Program-made: the position numbers and the translations under genes
Origin: an uncultured Bacteroides sp.
GTDB taxonomy: Bacteria > Bacteroidota > Bacteroidia > Bacteroidales > Bacteroidaceae
Assembly: GCA_900552075.1 (NCBI GenBank)
Contig: URYL01000007.1
Coordinates: 1 to 64,000 of the forward strand
Direction: 5' to 3'
Length of the DNA: 64,000 bases
Notes under the pieces: generated by a model
What the model saw: the letters and a program-made list of their open reading frames with translations, nothing else
What the model was told of the DNA's origin: nothing
Database searches by the model: none
Shown: positions 33,521 through 42,459 of the stretch, piece by piece
Layout: every line of letters starts with the position of its first letter
How positions within the stretch are numbered: the first letter of the stretch is position 1

Positions 33521-35121
33521 TGACCATGCAACAACTGGACGTTCCCGTACGTCAATGGGTTCCCGACTGGCTCGGAATGATATGCATCTTCACCATCATC
33601 CTGCCTGTCACCATGCTGAACGGTTCCTACACCGGAAGCATGCTTGAAGTGTCCAACACATTGGGCACCCACACTGAAGACATCACCATGGGGTATTATG
33701 CCGCTTCGGCCGGAATGGCTGTGGCCTATCCCATTGTCCCCAAAGTGCTCGATGCCCTTTCCTCCAAGTTCCTGTTGCTGACCGACCTGACCCTGCAATT
33801 CTTTCTCAGCTGGATATGTGCCCGTTCGCAAAACATCGACCTGGTCATTATCTGCAGCTTCTTCATCGGCTTTCTGAAAGGTTTCCTCATGCTCTGGTTC
33901 ATCCGAAGGGCCACCAAGATTTTCAGTCCCAAGAACGTACGAAGCGAGTTTTATTCTTATTTTTATCCGCTGGTGTTTGCCGGAGGACAGGTATCCATGG
34001 TACTCACTGCCGAACTGGCTTACCATTATAACTGGCAGTATATGTACTACTTCATGATGCTGCTCCTCATGACCACCATCCTGATAGTAATTATCTGTTT
34101 CCGGCACGACCGCCCGTTGAAGCCCATACCGCTCTCCGAACTTCATCTGCGCGAGATGCTGGTCATTGCCACCGGACTCCTGATGCTTGTCTATGTCATC
34201 AACTATGGGAAAGTGCTCGACTGGACTTCCTCTTTCAAAATCCGGCTCTATATCGTCATTGCTCCCATCCTAATTGCCTTTTTCATCTGGCAGCAATACC
34301 ACTCCAAACATCCCTTTGTCAGTTTGGCTCCATTGTATCAGCCCAAAGCCATTGTAGGCTATCTGTATATGATGCTGGTCATGTTTTTCAGTACCTCCAC
34401 CACCCTGCTCACCAACTATATGACAAGCATCCTGAAGGTAGACAGCACACACACTTATCTGCTCTATGGCTACCTGTTACCAGGTTATGCCCTGGGGGCT
34501 TTCATCTGTTTCTGGTGGTTCCGCTGGCAACGGTGGCGTTTCCGTTTTCTGATTGCCGGAGGAATGGGATGCTTTGCCGCCTTCTTCGGCATCCTGTATT
34601 TCACCGTATCCCCCGACAGCACCTACGAGATGCTTTTCCTCCCTGTGTTTCTGCGAGGGCTTGGCATGCTGGTATTAATCATCGCCTTTGCCTTGTTTGC
34701 CGTAGAAGAACTCAATCCCAAATACCTGCTGGCCAATGCCTTTTTCCTGATTTCCTTCCGGTCAGTGCTGGCCCCCATTCTGGCTACCTCTTTTTATAGC
34801 AACGCACTCTATCGGATGGAACAGAAATACTTGCATTCCTTGTCGGAAACCGTCAGCCAGACCGATCCACTGGCCGCCAGCCAGTTCAACCAGTCACTCA
34901 ATCAATATCTTTCACAAGGACACGAATATACCGAAGCCACCCAGATGGCAACCCAAACACTCTATGCCACTTTGCAACAACAAAGCCTCCTGCTTTCGCT
35001 CAAACATATACTAGGCTATCTGTTTGTCATCACCTTGGTCATCGCCATCGTTTCACGCTTCATCCCCTTCCACAAGACTATTCGTGTGAGATATGCCAAA
35101 ACCGGGGATGATATGGTATAA
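33517..35121 (+). CDS. EmrB-type MFS multidrug transporter (DHA2)
   Basis: A 534-residue inner-membrane transporter with about 14 hydrophobic helices, the DHA2 (14-TMS) drug:proton antiporter number. It lacks the strict EmrB motif C sequence, but length, topology and operon context are convincing. A hydrophilic Gln/Ser-rich region (about 455-500) lies before the last helix. It takes up toxic compounds from the membrane or cytoplasm and passes them to the EmrA-type adaptor. A terminator follows. Confidence 0.88.
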   Translation: MMTMQQLDVPVRQWVPDWLGMICIFTIILPVTMLNGSYTGSMLEVSNTLGTHTEDITMGYYAASAGMAVAYPIVPKVLDALSSKFLLLTDLTLQFFLSWICARSQNIDLVIICSFFIGFLKGFLMLWFIRRATKIFSPKNVRSEFYSYFYPLVFAGGQVSMVLTAELAYHYNWQYMYYFMMLLLMTTILIVIICFRHDRPLKPIPLSELHLREMLVIATGLLMLVYVINYGKVLDWTSSFKIRLYIVIAPILIAFFIWQQYHSKHPFVSLAPLYQPKAIVGYLYMMLVMFFSTSTTLLTNYMTSILKVDSTHTYLLYGYLLPGYALGAFICFWWFRWQRWRFRFLIAGGMGCFAAFFGILYFTVSPDSTYEMLFLPVFLRGLGMLVLIIAFALFAVEELNPKYLLANAFFLISFRSVLAPILATSFYSNALYRMEQKYLHSLSETVSQTDPLAASQFNQSLNQYLSQGHEYTEATQMATQTLYATLQQQSLLLSLKHILGYLFVITLVIAIVSRFIPFHKTIRVRYAKTGDDMV

Positions 35122-35130
35122 AACGGCATA

Positions 35131-35168
35131 AAAAAACAGCGGAAAGAAAAATCCTTCCGCTGTTTTTA
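35131..35168 (+). terminator. Terminator after the drug efflux operon
   Basis: A perfect 10-bp stem (35135-35144 with 35155-35164) with a 10-base loop, A run before and T run after; it may serve the opposite gene too. Confidence 0.88.
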
Positions 35169-35180
35169 TAAAAAATTTCA

Positions 35181-35432
35181 TCAGAATTCAATAATCAATG
35201 ACTTGCGAGGAGAAACCACAAGATTCTTAGTCAAATCGATTCTCTTCCCGCTCGATACATCTCTACCTTCTTTAGAATCCTTAGTCAAGACAGTATAGTA
35301 CTCAGCAGCCAATGTCTGCTCATCACTCGTACTATTCAGCACAATCATTTCAGTTTTTCCGTCATGTACATGAGAATACATATATATTCCTCGCTGAGGA
35401 ATATGATACTTCACTGTTCTGTTTTCTGCCAT
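35181..35432 (-). CDS. Orphan cyclomaltodextrinase C-terminal domain protein (GH13 fragment)
   Basis: An 83-residue protein whose whole length looks like the C-terminal beta-sandwich of Bacteroidetes neopullulanases and alpha-amylases: YHIPQRGIYMYSHVHDG, MIVLNSTSDEQTLAAEYY, then VSSGKRIDLTKNLVVSPRKS. The catalytic GH13 barrel is missing: the 114 bases upstream are non-coding and the next gene is purT. It has its own ATG and a TATATTTG -7 motif (complement of 35461-35468) about 29 bases upstream, so it may be expressed as a free domain rather than being a dead remnant. No signal peptide, so it would stay in the cytoplasm. Function unknown. Confidence 0.65.
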   Translation of the reverse strand: MAENRTVKYHIPQRGIYMYSHVHDGKTEMIVLNSTSDEQTLAAEYYTVLTKDSKEGRDVSSGKRIDLTKNLVVSPRKSLIIEF

Positions 35433-35546
35433 ATACGTTGTTTAGTTTAATTTTGCGAGGCAAATATATGCATTTAAAACATAATTTTTAAACATAACAG
35501 CGAAAATTTTAATGTATTTATTCTTTTTTCATGACATAAATCAACT

Positions 35547-36716
35547 TTAATAGACTTCTACCTTCGCAGCCAGTGACTTACATTTGTCACGAAGTGCATC
35601 CAGGTCTCCGTCGTTCTTGTCATAACAAACCACAACTCCCATACGGCGGTTCAGGCGAGTGGTCGGTTTGCCAAAGATACGGAGATAGGTATTCGGCTGA
35701 GAACAAACCAGTTCCTCACCTCTGTACTGCGGAGCTTTCTGGCTGGCAATCGGAGAAAGAATCACTGCACTTGCACCAATGTGTTCCTGCGTAATACCCG
35801 GAATCGGCAGCCCCAGTACCGCATACAGATGCAATTCAAACTCATTCAAGTTCTGCGTATTGGCCAAAGTTACCATACCCGTATCGTGCGGACGAGGAGA
35901 AAGTTCAGAGAAATATACTCCGTTTTCATGGCTCAGGAAGAACTCCACTCCCCACAAACCATATCCTGTCAGTGCTTTTGTCACCTTGTCGGCCATCCGC
36001 TGTGCCTCAGCCAGATGTTCCGGTGCGATGTGAGCCGGCTGGAAACTTTCACGATAGTCTCCTCCCTTCTGCACGTGTCCGATAGGAGGACAGAACAAAG
36101 TCGGTCCGTTCTTCTGGGTCACTGTCAGCAAAGTGATTTCACTGTCAAAATGAATGAATTCCTCTACAATCAGTTCCTTGATATCACCACGGCTGCCGTT
36201 GCATCCATATTCCCATGAATATTTCAGGTCTTCTTCAGATTTTGCAACTGACTGGCCTTTGCCGGAAGACGACATCAACGGTTTGATGACACACGGATAA
36301 CCAATTTTGCTGGCTGCCTCTTTCAGTTCCTCATAAGAGGAAGCATAAAAATACTTCGCAGTTTTCAGTCCCAGTTCCTTGGCTGCCAAATCACGGATAG
36401 CCTTACGGTTCATCGTAAAGTTCACCGCACGCGCACTCGGCACGACTTGAATACCTTCTTTTTCCAAGTGATACAACCGTTCAGTACGTATCGCTTCTAT
36501 TTCAGGAACAATGATATCCGGATGATACTTTTCTACCACACGGTCCAAAGCCTCTCCATCCAACATACTGAATACCTCGCACGCATCTGCCACCTGCATA
36601 GCCGGTGCACCTGCATAAGAGTCACACGCAATCACATACTGGCCCAAGCGCTGGGCTGCAATGGTAAATTCCTTACCAAGTTCTCCGGAACCTAACAAAA
36701 GTATTTTTTTAGTCAT
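35547..36716 (-). CDS. purT: Formate-dependent phosphoribosylglycinamide formyltransferase
   Basis: A 389-residue ATP-grasp enzyme that makes formyl-GAR from GAR, formate and ATP in purine synthesis, independent of folate. It begins MTKKILLLGSGELGKEFTIAAQRLG (glycine-rich N-domain), and has the GAR-binding EIEAIRT, the ATP-grasp loop PLMSSSGKGQSV, and FFLSHENGVYFSELSPRPHDTGMVTL near 285. The longer frame would start at 36746, but a -7 motif TATCTTTG (complement of 36744-36751) covers that place, so the ATG at 36716 is correct. Confidence 0.95.
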   Translation of the reverse strand: MTKKILLLGSGELGKEFTIAAQRLGQYVIACDSYAGAPAMQVADACEVFSMLDGEALDRVVEKYHPDIIVPEIEAIRTERLYHLEKEGIQVVPSARAVNFTMNRKAIRDLAAKELGLKTAKYFYASSYEELKEAASKIGYPCVIKPLMSSSGKGQSVAKSEEDLKYSWEYGCNGSRGDIKELIVEEFIHFDSEITLLTVTQKNGPTLFCPPIGHVQKGGDYRESFQPAHIAPEHLAEAQRMADKVTKALTGYGLWGVEFFLSHENGVYFSELSPRPHDTGMVTLANTQNLNEFELHLYAVLGLPIPGITQEHIGASAVILSPIASQKAPQYRGEELVCSQPNTYLRIFGKPTTRLNRRMGVVVCYDKNDGDLDALRDKCKSLAAKVEVY

Positions 36717-36791
36717 ATATATAAGGTTTATGCTTCTTTCCTGCAAAGATAATATTTTTCTTCGGACCTTATACCATGACCTGCCGATTTA

Positions 36792-37589
36792 TCAAGCCTC
36801 AGTTTCTGCCTCAGCCAGCTTCTTCAAGGTCAGCAATTCAGTACCGTCCTCGCCCAACAGGCTCACCGTACCATTTTCTTTTACCTCAAAGCTACGCACC
36901 TTGTTCAAGGCATCCAGAATATTTCTTTCCGTTTCCATATCCGGACAAGCCATCATGGTAGAAATCATCTGAGTGAACTGCAAAGAAGAAGACTTTCCTT
37001 CTTCCTGAGAGAATCCGCCATTGATCGTATTGCAGCTGGCATTTCCATATACTTTCTTCTCTGCCAAGTCGAAAGTCAGCTGAGGTGTTTTCTCCGTTTT
37101 GCCGATTTCTGTTCCATTCACGGTCATAATCTGCCATGTACCGTCCAAATCATTTATAGAAACTTCCTTTACTTCCCGTTTCTGCAAAAGAATGAGCGAT
37201 TTTCCATCGGCATCGTTCAAGGATACGCCTTCACCCACTTCTTCATATCCGGCCACCTTATTCAAGGCTTCCAACACACTCTGTTCTACTTTCATATCCG
37301 GACACATCATCCGGGTAGCCCCCACTTGTCCAAAGGAAATCTTTCCTGCATTCAGCGTGTCCAAGTTGAAGGTTCCCACCAGACGGTTGCAACCCGCATT
37401 TCCATACAAGCGGTGTTCAGCGTTGTCAAACCCCAGAAAAGGCGTATTTTCTGCACTTACTTTTTCCCCGTTTACTTCTACGATGTTCCATTCCCCTGAA
37501 AAATCAACTACGGCTACCGAATTCTTTCCTGCGCCGCAGCTCATCAGCAGACAGGCAAAAGCCGCTGCCGCCAAATACTTTCTATTCAT
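36792..37589 (-). CDS. Lipoprotein with two META (HslJ-like) domains
   Basis: A 265-residue lipoprotein with lipobox ACLLMSCG (Cys near 18). Two copies of the META/HslJ domain follow (about 30-140 and 145-255). Each starts with a W-x-(I/M)-x-x-(V/N)-N-G(E/T) strand, contains GNAxCN (YGNAGCNRL and YGNASCNTI), and ends with the MxCPDM motif (MMCPDMKVEQ and MACPDMETER). HslJ-type proteins are heat-shock linked envelope proteins of unclear mechanism. TATTTTTG (complement of 37656-37663) is the likely promoter. No partner gene. Confidence 0.9.
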   Translation of the reverse strand: MNRKYLAAAAFACLLMSCGAGKNSVAVVDFSGEWNIVEVNGEKVSAENTPFLGFDNAEHRLYGNAGCNRLVGTFNLDTLNAGKISFGQVGATRMMCPDMKVEQSVLEALNKVAGYEEVGEGVSLNDADGKSLILLQKREVKEVSINDLDGTWQIMTVNGTEIGKTEKTPQLTFDLAEKKVYGNASCNTINGGFSQEEGKSSSLQFTQMISTMMACPDMETERNILDALNKVRSFEVKENGTVSLLGEDGTELLTLKKLAEAETEA

Positions 37590-37762
37590 AACTTGTTTCT
37601 CTTTAATCGTAATTACATTTTCACAAACAATCCATTTTTAAGAATTGTTCATTTACAAAAATACGGATATCCCTTGAATACTGCACCATGTTTGGATTTA
37701 TTTTCTATCTTTGCATGTTGAACGGTAACGTTTACCGGGCATTTAAAGTATCAAATTAATAA

Positions 37763-38956
37763 ATGAGTAAAGTATTGATTATCGGTGCAGGCGGTGTAGG
37801 TACCGTTGTTGCACACAAAGTGGCTCAGCATCCGGAAGTCTTCTCCGAAGTCATGATTGCAAGCCGCACACAGTCCAAATGCGACGCTATTGTCAAAGCA
37901 ATTGGCAATCCTCACATCAAAACCGCCAAGGTAGATGCCGACAATGTGGATGAACTTGTGTCTTTATTCAACAGTTTTAAACCCGAAATCGTTATTAACG
38001 TAGCACTTCCCTACCAGGATTTAACGATTATGGAAGCATGTCTGCAAACGGGAGTGAACTACTTGGATACCGCAAACTACGAGCCGAAAGACGAGGCTCA
38101 CTTTGAATACAGCTGGCAATGGGCTTACAAGAAACGTTTCGAGGAAGCCGGACTGACCGCCATTCTGGGTTGTGGATTCGACCCGGGAGTAAGTGGTGTA
38201 TATACTGCATACGCTGCCAAACACCATTTCGACGAAATCCAGTACCTGGACATCGTGGACTGCAACGCCGGAAACCACCACAAGGCTTTTGCCACCAACT
38301 TCAATCCGGAAATCAACATCCGCGAAATCACTCAGAACGGACGTTACTACGAGAACGGAAAATGGATTACGACCAAACCGCTGGAATTCCACAAGGACCT
38401 GACTTATCCGAACATCGGCCCCCGCGATTCTTACCTTCTGTATCACGAAGAACTGGAATCACTGGTCAAGAACTTCCCGACCATCAAGCGTGCCCGCTTC
38501 TGGATGACCTTTGGTCAGGAATACCTGACTCACCTGCGCGTAATTCAGGACATCGGTATGGCCAGCATCGAACCTATCAACTACAACGGCATGCAGATTG
38601 TTCCGTTGCAGTTCCTGAAAGCTGTGCTGCCTAACCCACAGGATTTGGGTGAAAACTACGAAGGAGAGACTTCCATCGGATGCCGTATCCGGGGTATCAA
38701 GGACGGAAAAGAACATACTTACTACGTGTACAACAACTGCTCTCACCAGGCTGCTTACAAAGAGACAGGCATGCAGGGTGTAAGTTATACCACTGGCGTA
38801 CCGGCCATGATCGGTGCCATGATGTTCCTGAAAGGCCTGTGGAAGCGTCCGGGAGTATGGAACGTGGAAGAATTCGATCCAGACCCATTCATGGATGCCC
38901 TGAACAAATACGGACTGCCTTGGCATGAAGTGTTCGACGGCGACCTGGAACTGTAA
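37763..38956 (+). CDS. Carboxynorspermidine synthase (saccharopine dehydrogenase family)
   Basis: A 397-residue cytosolic NAD(P)H enzyme beginning SKVLIIGAGGVGTVVAHKVAQ (Rossmann motif). GCGFDPGVSGVYTAYAAKHHF and the following DCNAGNHHKAFATNFNPEINIRE are typical of carboxynorspermidine (carboxyspermidine) dehydrogenases, which reductively couple aspartate semialdehyde with a diamine. This is the alternative polyamine route used by gut Bacteroidetes to make spermidine. The matching decarboxylase is not in the window. TATCTTTG at 37706-37713 is the likely -7 element, 49 bases upstream. Confidence 0.88.
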   Translation: MSKVLIIGAGGVGTVVAHKVAQHPEVFSEVMIASRTQSKCDAIVKAIGNPHIKTAKVDADNVDELVSLFNSFKPEIVINVALPYQDLTIMEACLQTGVNYLDTANYEPKDEAHFEYSWQWAYKKRFEEAGLTAILGCGFDPGVSGVYTAYAAKHHFDEIQYLDIVDCNAGNHHKAFATNFNPEINIREITQNGRYYENGKWITTKPLEFHKDLTYPNIGPRDSYLLYHEELESLVKNFPTIKRARFWMTFGQEYLTHLRVIQDIGMASIEPINYNGMQIVPLQFLKAVLPNPQDLGENYEGETSIGCRIRGIKDGKEHTYYVYNNCSHQAAYKETGMQGVSYTTGVPAMIGAMMFLKGLWKRPGVWNVEEFDPDPFMDALNKYGLPWHEVFDGDLEL

Positions 38957-39062
38957 TTGATTGAAAAATTATCTATGATTAAAGAATCAAGAATGGAGAA
39001 CCGGAGCACTCATTCTTCATTCTTGGTTCTTTTCTTTTTCCCACTTTTACAAAGAAACAATT

Positions 39063-39512
39063 ATGAACATAGGAGACAAAGCTCCCGAAATACTGGGAAT
39101 CAACGAAAAAGGTAAAGAAGTCCGCCTGAGCGACTACGCAGGCAAGAAAATCGTACTCTATTTCTATCCCAAGGATATGACTTCGGGATGTACGGCACAG
39201 GCCTGCAACCTCCGTGACAACTACGCAGAACTTCAGAAAGCCGGCTACGAAGTCATTGGCGTGAGCATCAACGACGAGAAATCACACCAGAAATTCATCG
39301 AGAAAAACCAGCTTCCGTTCACACTGATTGCCGACACCGACCACAAGCTGGTGGAAACCTTCGGTGTTTGGGGAGAAAAAAGCATGTACGGACGCAAATA
39401 CATGGGTACCTTCCGTACCACTTTCATTATTAACGAACAAGGCATCATCGAACGGATTATTTCACCCAAGGAAGTGAAAACCAAAGATCATGCCGCACAA
39501 ATCCTACAATAA
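39063..39512 (+). CDS. bcp: Thioredoxin-dependent thiol peroxidase
   Basis: A 149-residue peroxiredoxin of the Bcp/PrxQ type that reduces hydroperoxides. The peroxidatic and resolving Cys lie five residues apart in KDMTSGCTAQACNLRD (near residue 45), the alpha2-type arrangement. FYPKD and the later RTTFIINEQGIIERII strand are standard. The recA start codon comes 2 bases after the stop, so expression is linked to recA; the pairing of an oxidative-stress enzyme with the recombinase is common in this phylum. Confidence 0.93.
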   Translation: MNIGDKAPEILGINEKGKEVRLSDYAGKKIVLYFYPKDMTSGCTAQACNLRDNYAELQKAGYEVIGVSINDEKSHQKFIEKNQLPFTLIADTDHKLVETFGVWGEKSMYGRKYMGTFRTTFIINEQGIIERIISPKEVKTKDHAAQILQ

Positions 39513-39514
39513 TT

Positions 39515-40564
39515 ATGGCAAAGAAAGACGAACTTGAATTTGAAGGAGGAATTGAAAACGCCCCCAAACCCAATAACAGTGAAAAACTGAAAGCCTTGCA
39601 AGCCGCCATGGACAAAATTGAGAAGAGCTTCGGAAAAGGCTCCATCATGAAAATGGGCGACGACCACGTGCAGGAAGTAGAAGTCATCCCGACCGGCTCC
39701 ATTGCCCTGAATGCGGCACTGGGCGTAGGTGGTTATCCGAAAGGACGTATCATCGAAATCTACGGTCCGGAATCTTCCGGTAAGACCACACTGGCCATCC
39801 ATGCCATTGCCGAAGCACAGAAAGCCGGCGGTATTGCTGCTTTCATCGACGCGGAACATGCTTTCGACCGTTTTTATGCAGCCAAACTGGGAGTGGACAT
39901 CGACAACTTGTGGATTTCACAGCCCGACAACGGCGAGCAGGCATTGGAGATTGCCGAACAGTTGATTCGTTCCTCTGCCATCGACATCATTGTCATCGAC
40001 TCTGTAGCCGCCCTGACTCCGAAAGCTGAAATTGAAGGCGACATGGGCGACAACAAGGTAGGTCTGCAAGCCCGACTAATGTCACAGGCCCTGCGCAAGC
40101 TGACTTCTGCCATCAGCAAGACCAACACGACTTGTATCTTCATCAACCAGCTGCGTGAGAAAATCGGTGTCATGTTCGGCAACCCGGAAACCACTACCGG
40201 TGGTAACGCGTTGAAATTCTATGCATCTGTCCGTCTGGATATCCGTCGTGCCTCTCAGCTGAAAGACGGTGAAGAAGTCATCGGTAACCAGGTACGCGTG
40301 AAGGTCGTAAAGAACAAAGTGGCTCCTCCTTTCCGCAAAGCCGAATTCGACATTATGTTCGGTGAAGGTATTTCCCGCAGCGGTGAAATCATCGACTTGG
40401 GTGCTGAACTGGGTATCATCAAGAAAAGCGGTTCATGGTACAGCTACAACGACACCAAGTTAGGACAGGGCCGTGATGCCGCCAAACAGTGCATCCAGGA
40501 CAATCCGGAACTAGCCGACGAACTGGAAAAACTGATTTTCGATGCATTGAAAGACAAGGAATAA
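39515..40564 (+). CDS. recA: Recombinase RecA
   Basis: A 349-residue DNA-dependent ATPase for homologous recombination and SOS induction. It has Walker A GPESSGKTTLAIHA, the catalytic Glu in FIDAEHAFD, VIDSVAALTPKAEIEGDMGD with loop L1, and L2 around INQLREKIGVMFGNPETTTGGNALKF. The acidic C-terminus is normal. It lies 2 bases after bcp and is followed by a hairpin terminator, beyond which the sequence turns AT-rich and unfamiliar. Confidence 0.98.
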   Translation: MAKKDELEFEGGIENAPKPNNSEKLKALQAAMDKIEKSFGKGSIMKMGDDHVQEVEVIPTGSIALNAALGVGGYPKGRIIEIYGPESSGKTTLAIHAIAEAQKAGGIAAFIDAEHAFDRFYAAKLGVDIDNLWISQPDNGEQALEIAEQLIRSSAIDIIVIDSVAALTPKAEIEGDMGDNKVGLQARLMSQALRKLTSAISKTNTTCIFINQLREKIGVMFGNPETTTGGNALKFYASVRLDIRRASQLKDGEEVIGNQVRVKVVKNKVAPPFRKAEFDIMFGEGISRSGEIIDLGAELGIIKKSGSWYSYNDTKLGQGRDAAKQCIQDNPELADELEKLIFDALKDKE

Positions 40565-40585
40565 GACTTTATTTTTTACTATAAG

Positions 40586-40630
40586 AACGGATTCATCCTG
40601 CTACACCCAGCGGGTGAATCCGTTTATTAT
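40586..40630 (+). terminator. Terminator after recA
   Basis: A perfect 10-bp stem (40586-40595 with 40615-40624) with a 19-base loop and TTATTAT. Confidence 0.8.
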
Positions 40631-40768
40631 GTCCAAACATCTTTTACAAAAAAACCACAATCGCACCCTACCCAACATAATAGTTTTTATCTCTCTAACA
40701 CTTATTTGTGAAACAAATCATCCTCCTATTGTCTTATTATTCATAGAATATTAACTAATCCTCAGATT

Positions 40769-41664
40769 TTATATATTATATAATTTCTCTAGGTCGCTGA
40801 TTATATCATCATTTAAAAGCGGTTTAAACAACTTATTAAACATTCCCTTATTGCCTTTCAATCCTTTTTGTTGTTCAGGCTCAGGCTTCAGATTTTGCTT
40901 TTCCAACAAAATTTGAACTAAAGGAAATGCCCATTCTATTCTCGGATTCAAATCCAATACATCCCAATTCAGTTCATCTTGATGTTCTATGACAAATGAC
41001 TCCTGAAGAGGTAAATATGAATATAACTCATAAATAGATTGCGAATACATCTCTATATAATTATTTACTTCTTTATCTGATATATAACCAGAATCCTTTT
41101 CTATACGATTCTTATTATTCAAAACCTGAAGGTGACGAAGAGTTTTTTCTATACAATCTATTCCTTGCCAAGCAATATATCCCCAATTATTAAAAAATGG
41201 CCTCAAACATATAGTTACTTTTTCCAAATCATGCAAAAGACTAACATTACTCCAATCAAGAAAGTTGTTCTTAAACAAGAAAGGCCATCTTTTTCCACTA
41301 TCAGTTCCATACAATGCAGCATCAGGATTCCATTCATAAGAAGCAAGACTAAAAAACTATTACGAAGTAAATCTTCATACACAAAACTTTCCCCTGAAGG
41401 CGATTTTAAATTACATGCACAATAACGGGACCCTAAATTAACAAAATTACTTCCTTTACGATAAAGTACCATAGCATTTGTTACATAATACCCGCCCGAA
41501 GGCCTAGCGCATTTTTCATATCTTTTTATTTGTTCATCATCCAAATCATAATACTGACGAATCAAATTCCGCATCAACAGTTTTCCAAATTTTTCCCTCA
41601 TAACGTATTTTCTCAAAATCGTTAAAGCTATTCCGTTATGCTCAATTTGGGCCAAATCTTTCAT
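40769..41664 (-). pseudogene. Hypothetical protein split by a one-base frame change at a T6 run
   Basis: Two minus-strand frames (41664-41215, and upstream-open 41356-40769) belong to one protein of about 298 residues. Near residue 103 the first frame reads ...VYEDLLRNSF and the second continues SLASYEWNPDAALYGTD...; one extra T in the T6 run (complement of 41351-41356) makes the frame continuous. Either the gene is disrupted, or it varies by slippage, or the site works as a -1 ribosomal frameshift signal: the zero-frame reading is AGT TTT TTA, which holds the heptamer T TTT TTA. No family recognised. Soluble, aromatic-rich and lysine-rich, with no signal peptide. It follows a 40-residue gene after 14 bases. 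AT content and codon use differ from the flanking core genes. Confidence 0.6.
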
Positions 41665-41678
41665 TTCTTGGAGCTCAT

Positions 41679-41801
41679 CTATTTAGCCTGAAAATGATTC
41701 AAAGCCTTCATATTTTCTTCTAAATCAAAAAGATTGTTTATCTGATTATTCAAATAACAATCTACCATTTTATTAAAAGCTAAACAATGTTCTTTATTCA
41801 T
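41679..41801 (-). CDS. Small hypothetical protein of 40 residues
   Basis: A short open frame beginning MNKEHCLAFNKMVDCYLNNQ and ending FQAK, predicted helical and soluble with two Cys. It lies 14 bases upstream of the split gene on the same strand, about 70 bases after the 181-residue hypothetical. Codon use is as AT-rich as its neighbours. It is included because of tight spacing and continuous gene-like order on the strand; no family or function is recognised. Confidence 0.4.
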   Translation of the reverse strand: MNKEHCLAFNKMVDCYLNNQINNLFDLEENMKALNHFQAK

Positions 41802-41874
41802 AGAATACAAATTTTCAAAAATCAATATCCCAAATATAATTAGAAATAGACTACGTTATTAATCCCACATTCAT

Positions 41875-42420
41875 TTACAAGTATTTTTCTAAATATGGTT
41901 CCCAATTACCACCATTTTGACGATAACGAGTTACATAATAATATGGAGCAAAATTACCTACCATTACTCTATTCACAAAAAATTGTGAAATGTCCACTTT
42001 ATCCGATATTGACAAACGTATCCCCTTCTGTAGTGACAAATCACATATTACAAGCATGAATTCATTTATAATACGAAACAAATCTGTATCTATAATTCTA
42101 TGAAACTCCTTAACATGACGTAGAACAAACTTATCAAATGCATCATATAAGAAATCTTCACCTTCCGATGTCTTCTCAAAAATATTCAATATGTTTTTTA
42201 CATCATCGATAAAATCTTTTACACCATATACCAAATCAACAAACTTTCCTAGGTGAGGGACAAAACAGGGTAAAATAACCTGTTCCTCAGAAGAAGTTAT
42301 ATCACACACCATTTTAATACGATGAGTAGGTGAAAAAAAACAAAGCTCAATTTGTTTCTGAGGTAAAGCATTCAAGTACCGTACCTCACATTTTACTCTT
42401 GAAAAATTAAATAGCCCCAT
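41875..42420 (-). CDS. Hypothetical protein of the AT-rich patch
   Basis: A 181-residue soluble protein of unknown family. It starts MGLFNFSRVKCEVRYLNALP and has a central helical region (about 70-120: VKDFIDDVKNILNIFEK, FDKFVLRHVKEFHRII) and an aromatic C-terminus (YYYVTRYRQNGGNWEPYLEKYL). No signal peptide or membrane helix. It lies first in a minus-strand row with the 40-residue and split genes. The upstream 265 bases hold a consensus promoter and a strongly folded RNA, which is either a separate RNA gene or its leader. Size and company resemble immunity or small accessory proteins, but nothing in the sequence proves that. Confidence 0.6.
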   Translation of the reverse strand: MGLFNFSRVKCEVRYLNALPQKQIELCFFSPTHRIKMVCDITSSEEQVILPCFVPHLGKFVDLVYGVKDFIDDVKNILNIFEKTSEGEDFLYDAFDKFVLRHVKEFHRIIDTDLFRIINEFMLVICDLSLQKGIRLSISDKVDISQFFVNRVMVGNFAPYYYVTRYRQNGGNWEPYLEKYL

Positions 42421-42459
42421 AATTATTACAGCATTCAGTTCCTCAAAGCAAATTAGTTA

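Noticed and set aside
33280..34146. Long antisense frame opposite the EmrA/EmrB-type genes
   Set aside because: Shadow of strongly supported genes with coupled starts. The same applies to long antisense frames at 5888-6817, 8771-9472, 43240-44178 and 47399-48253.
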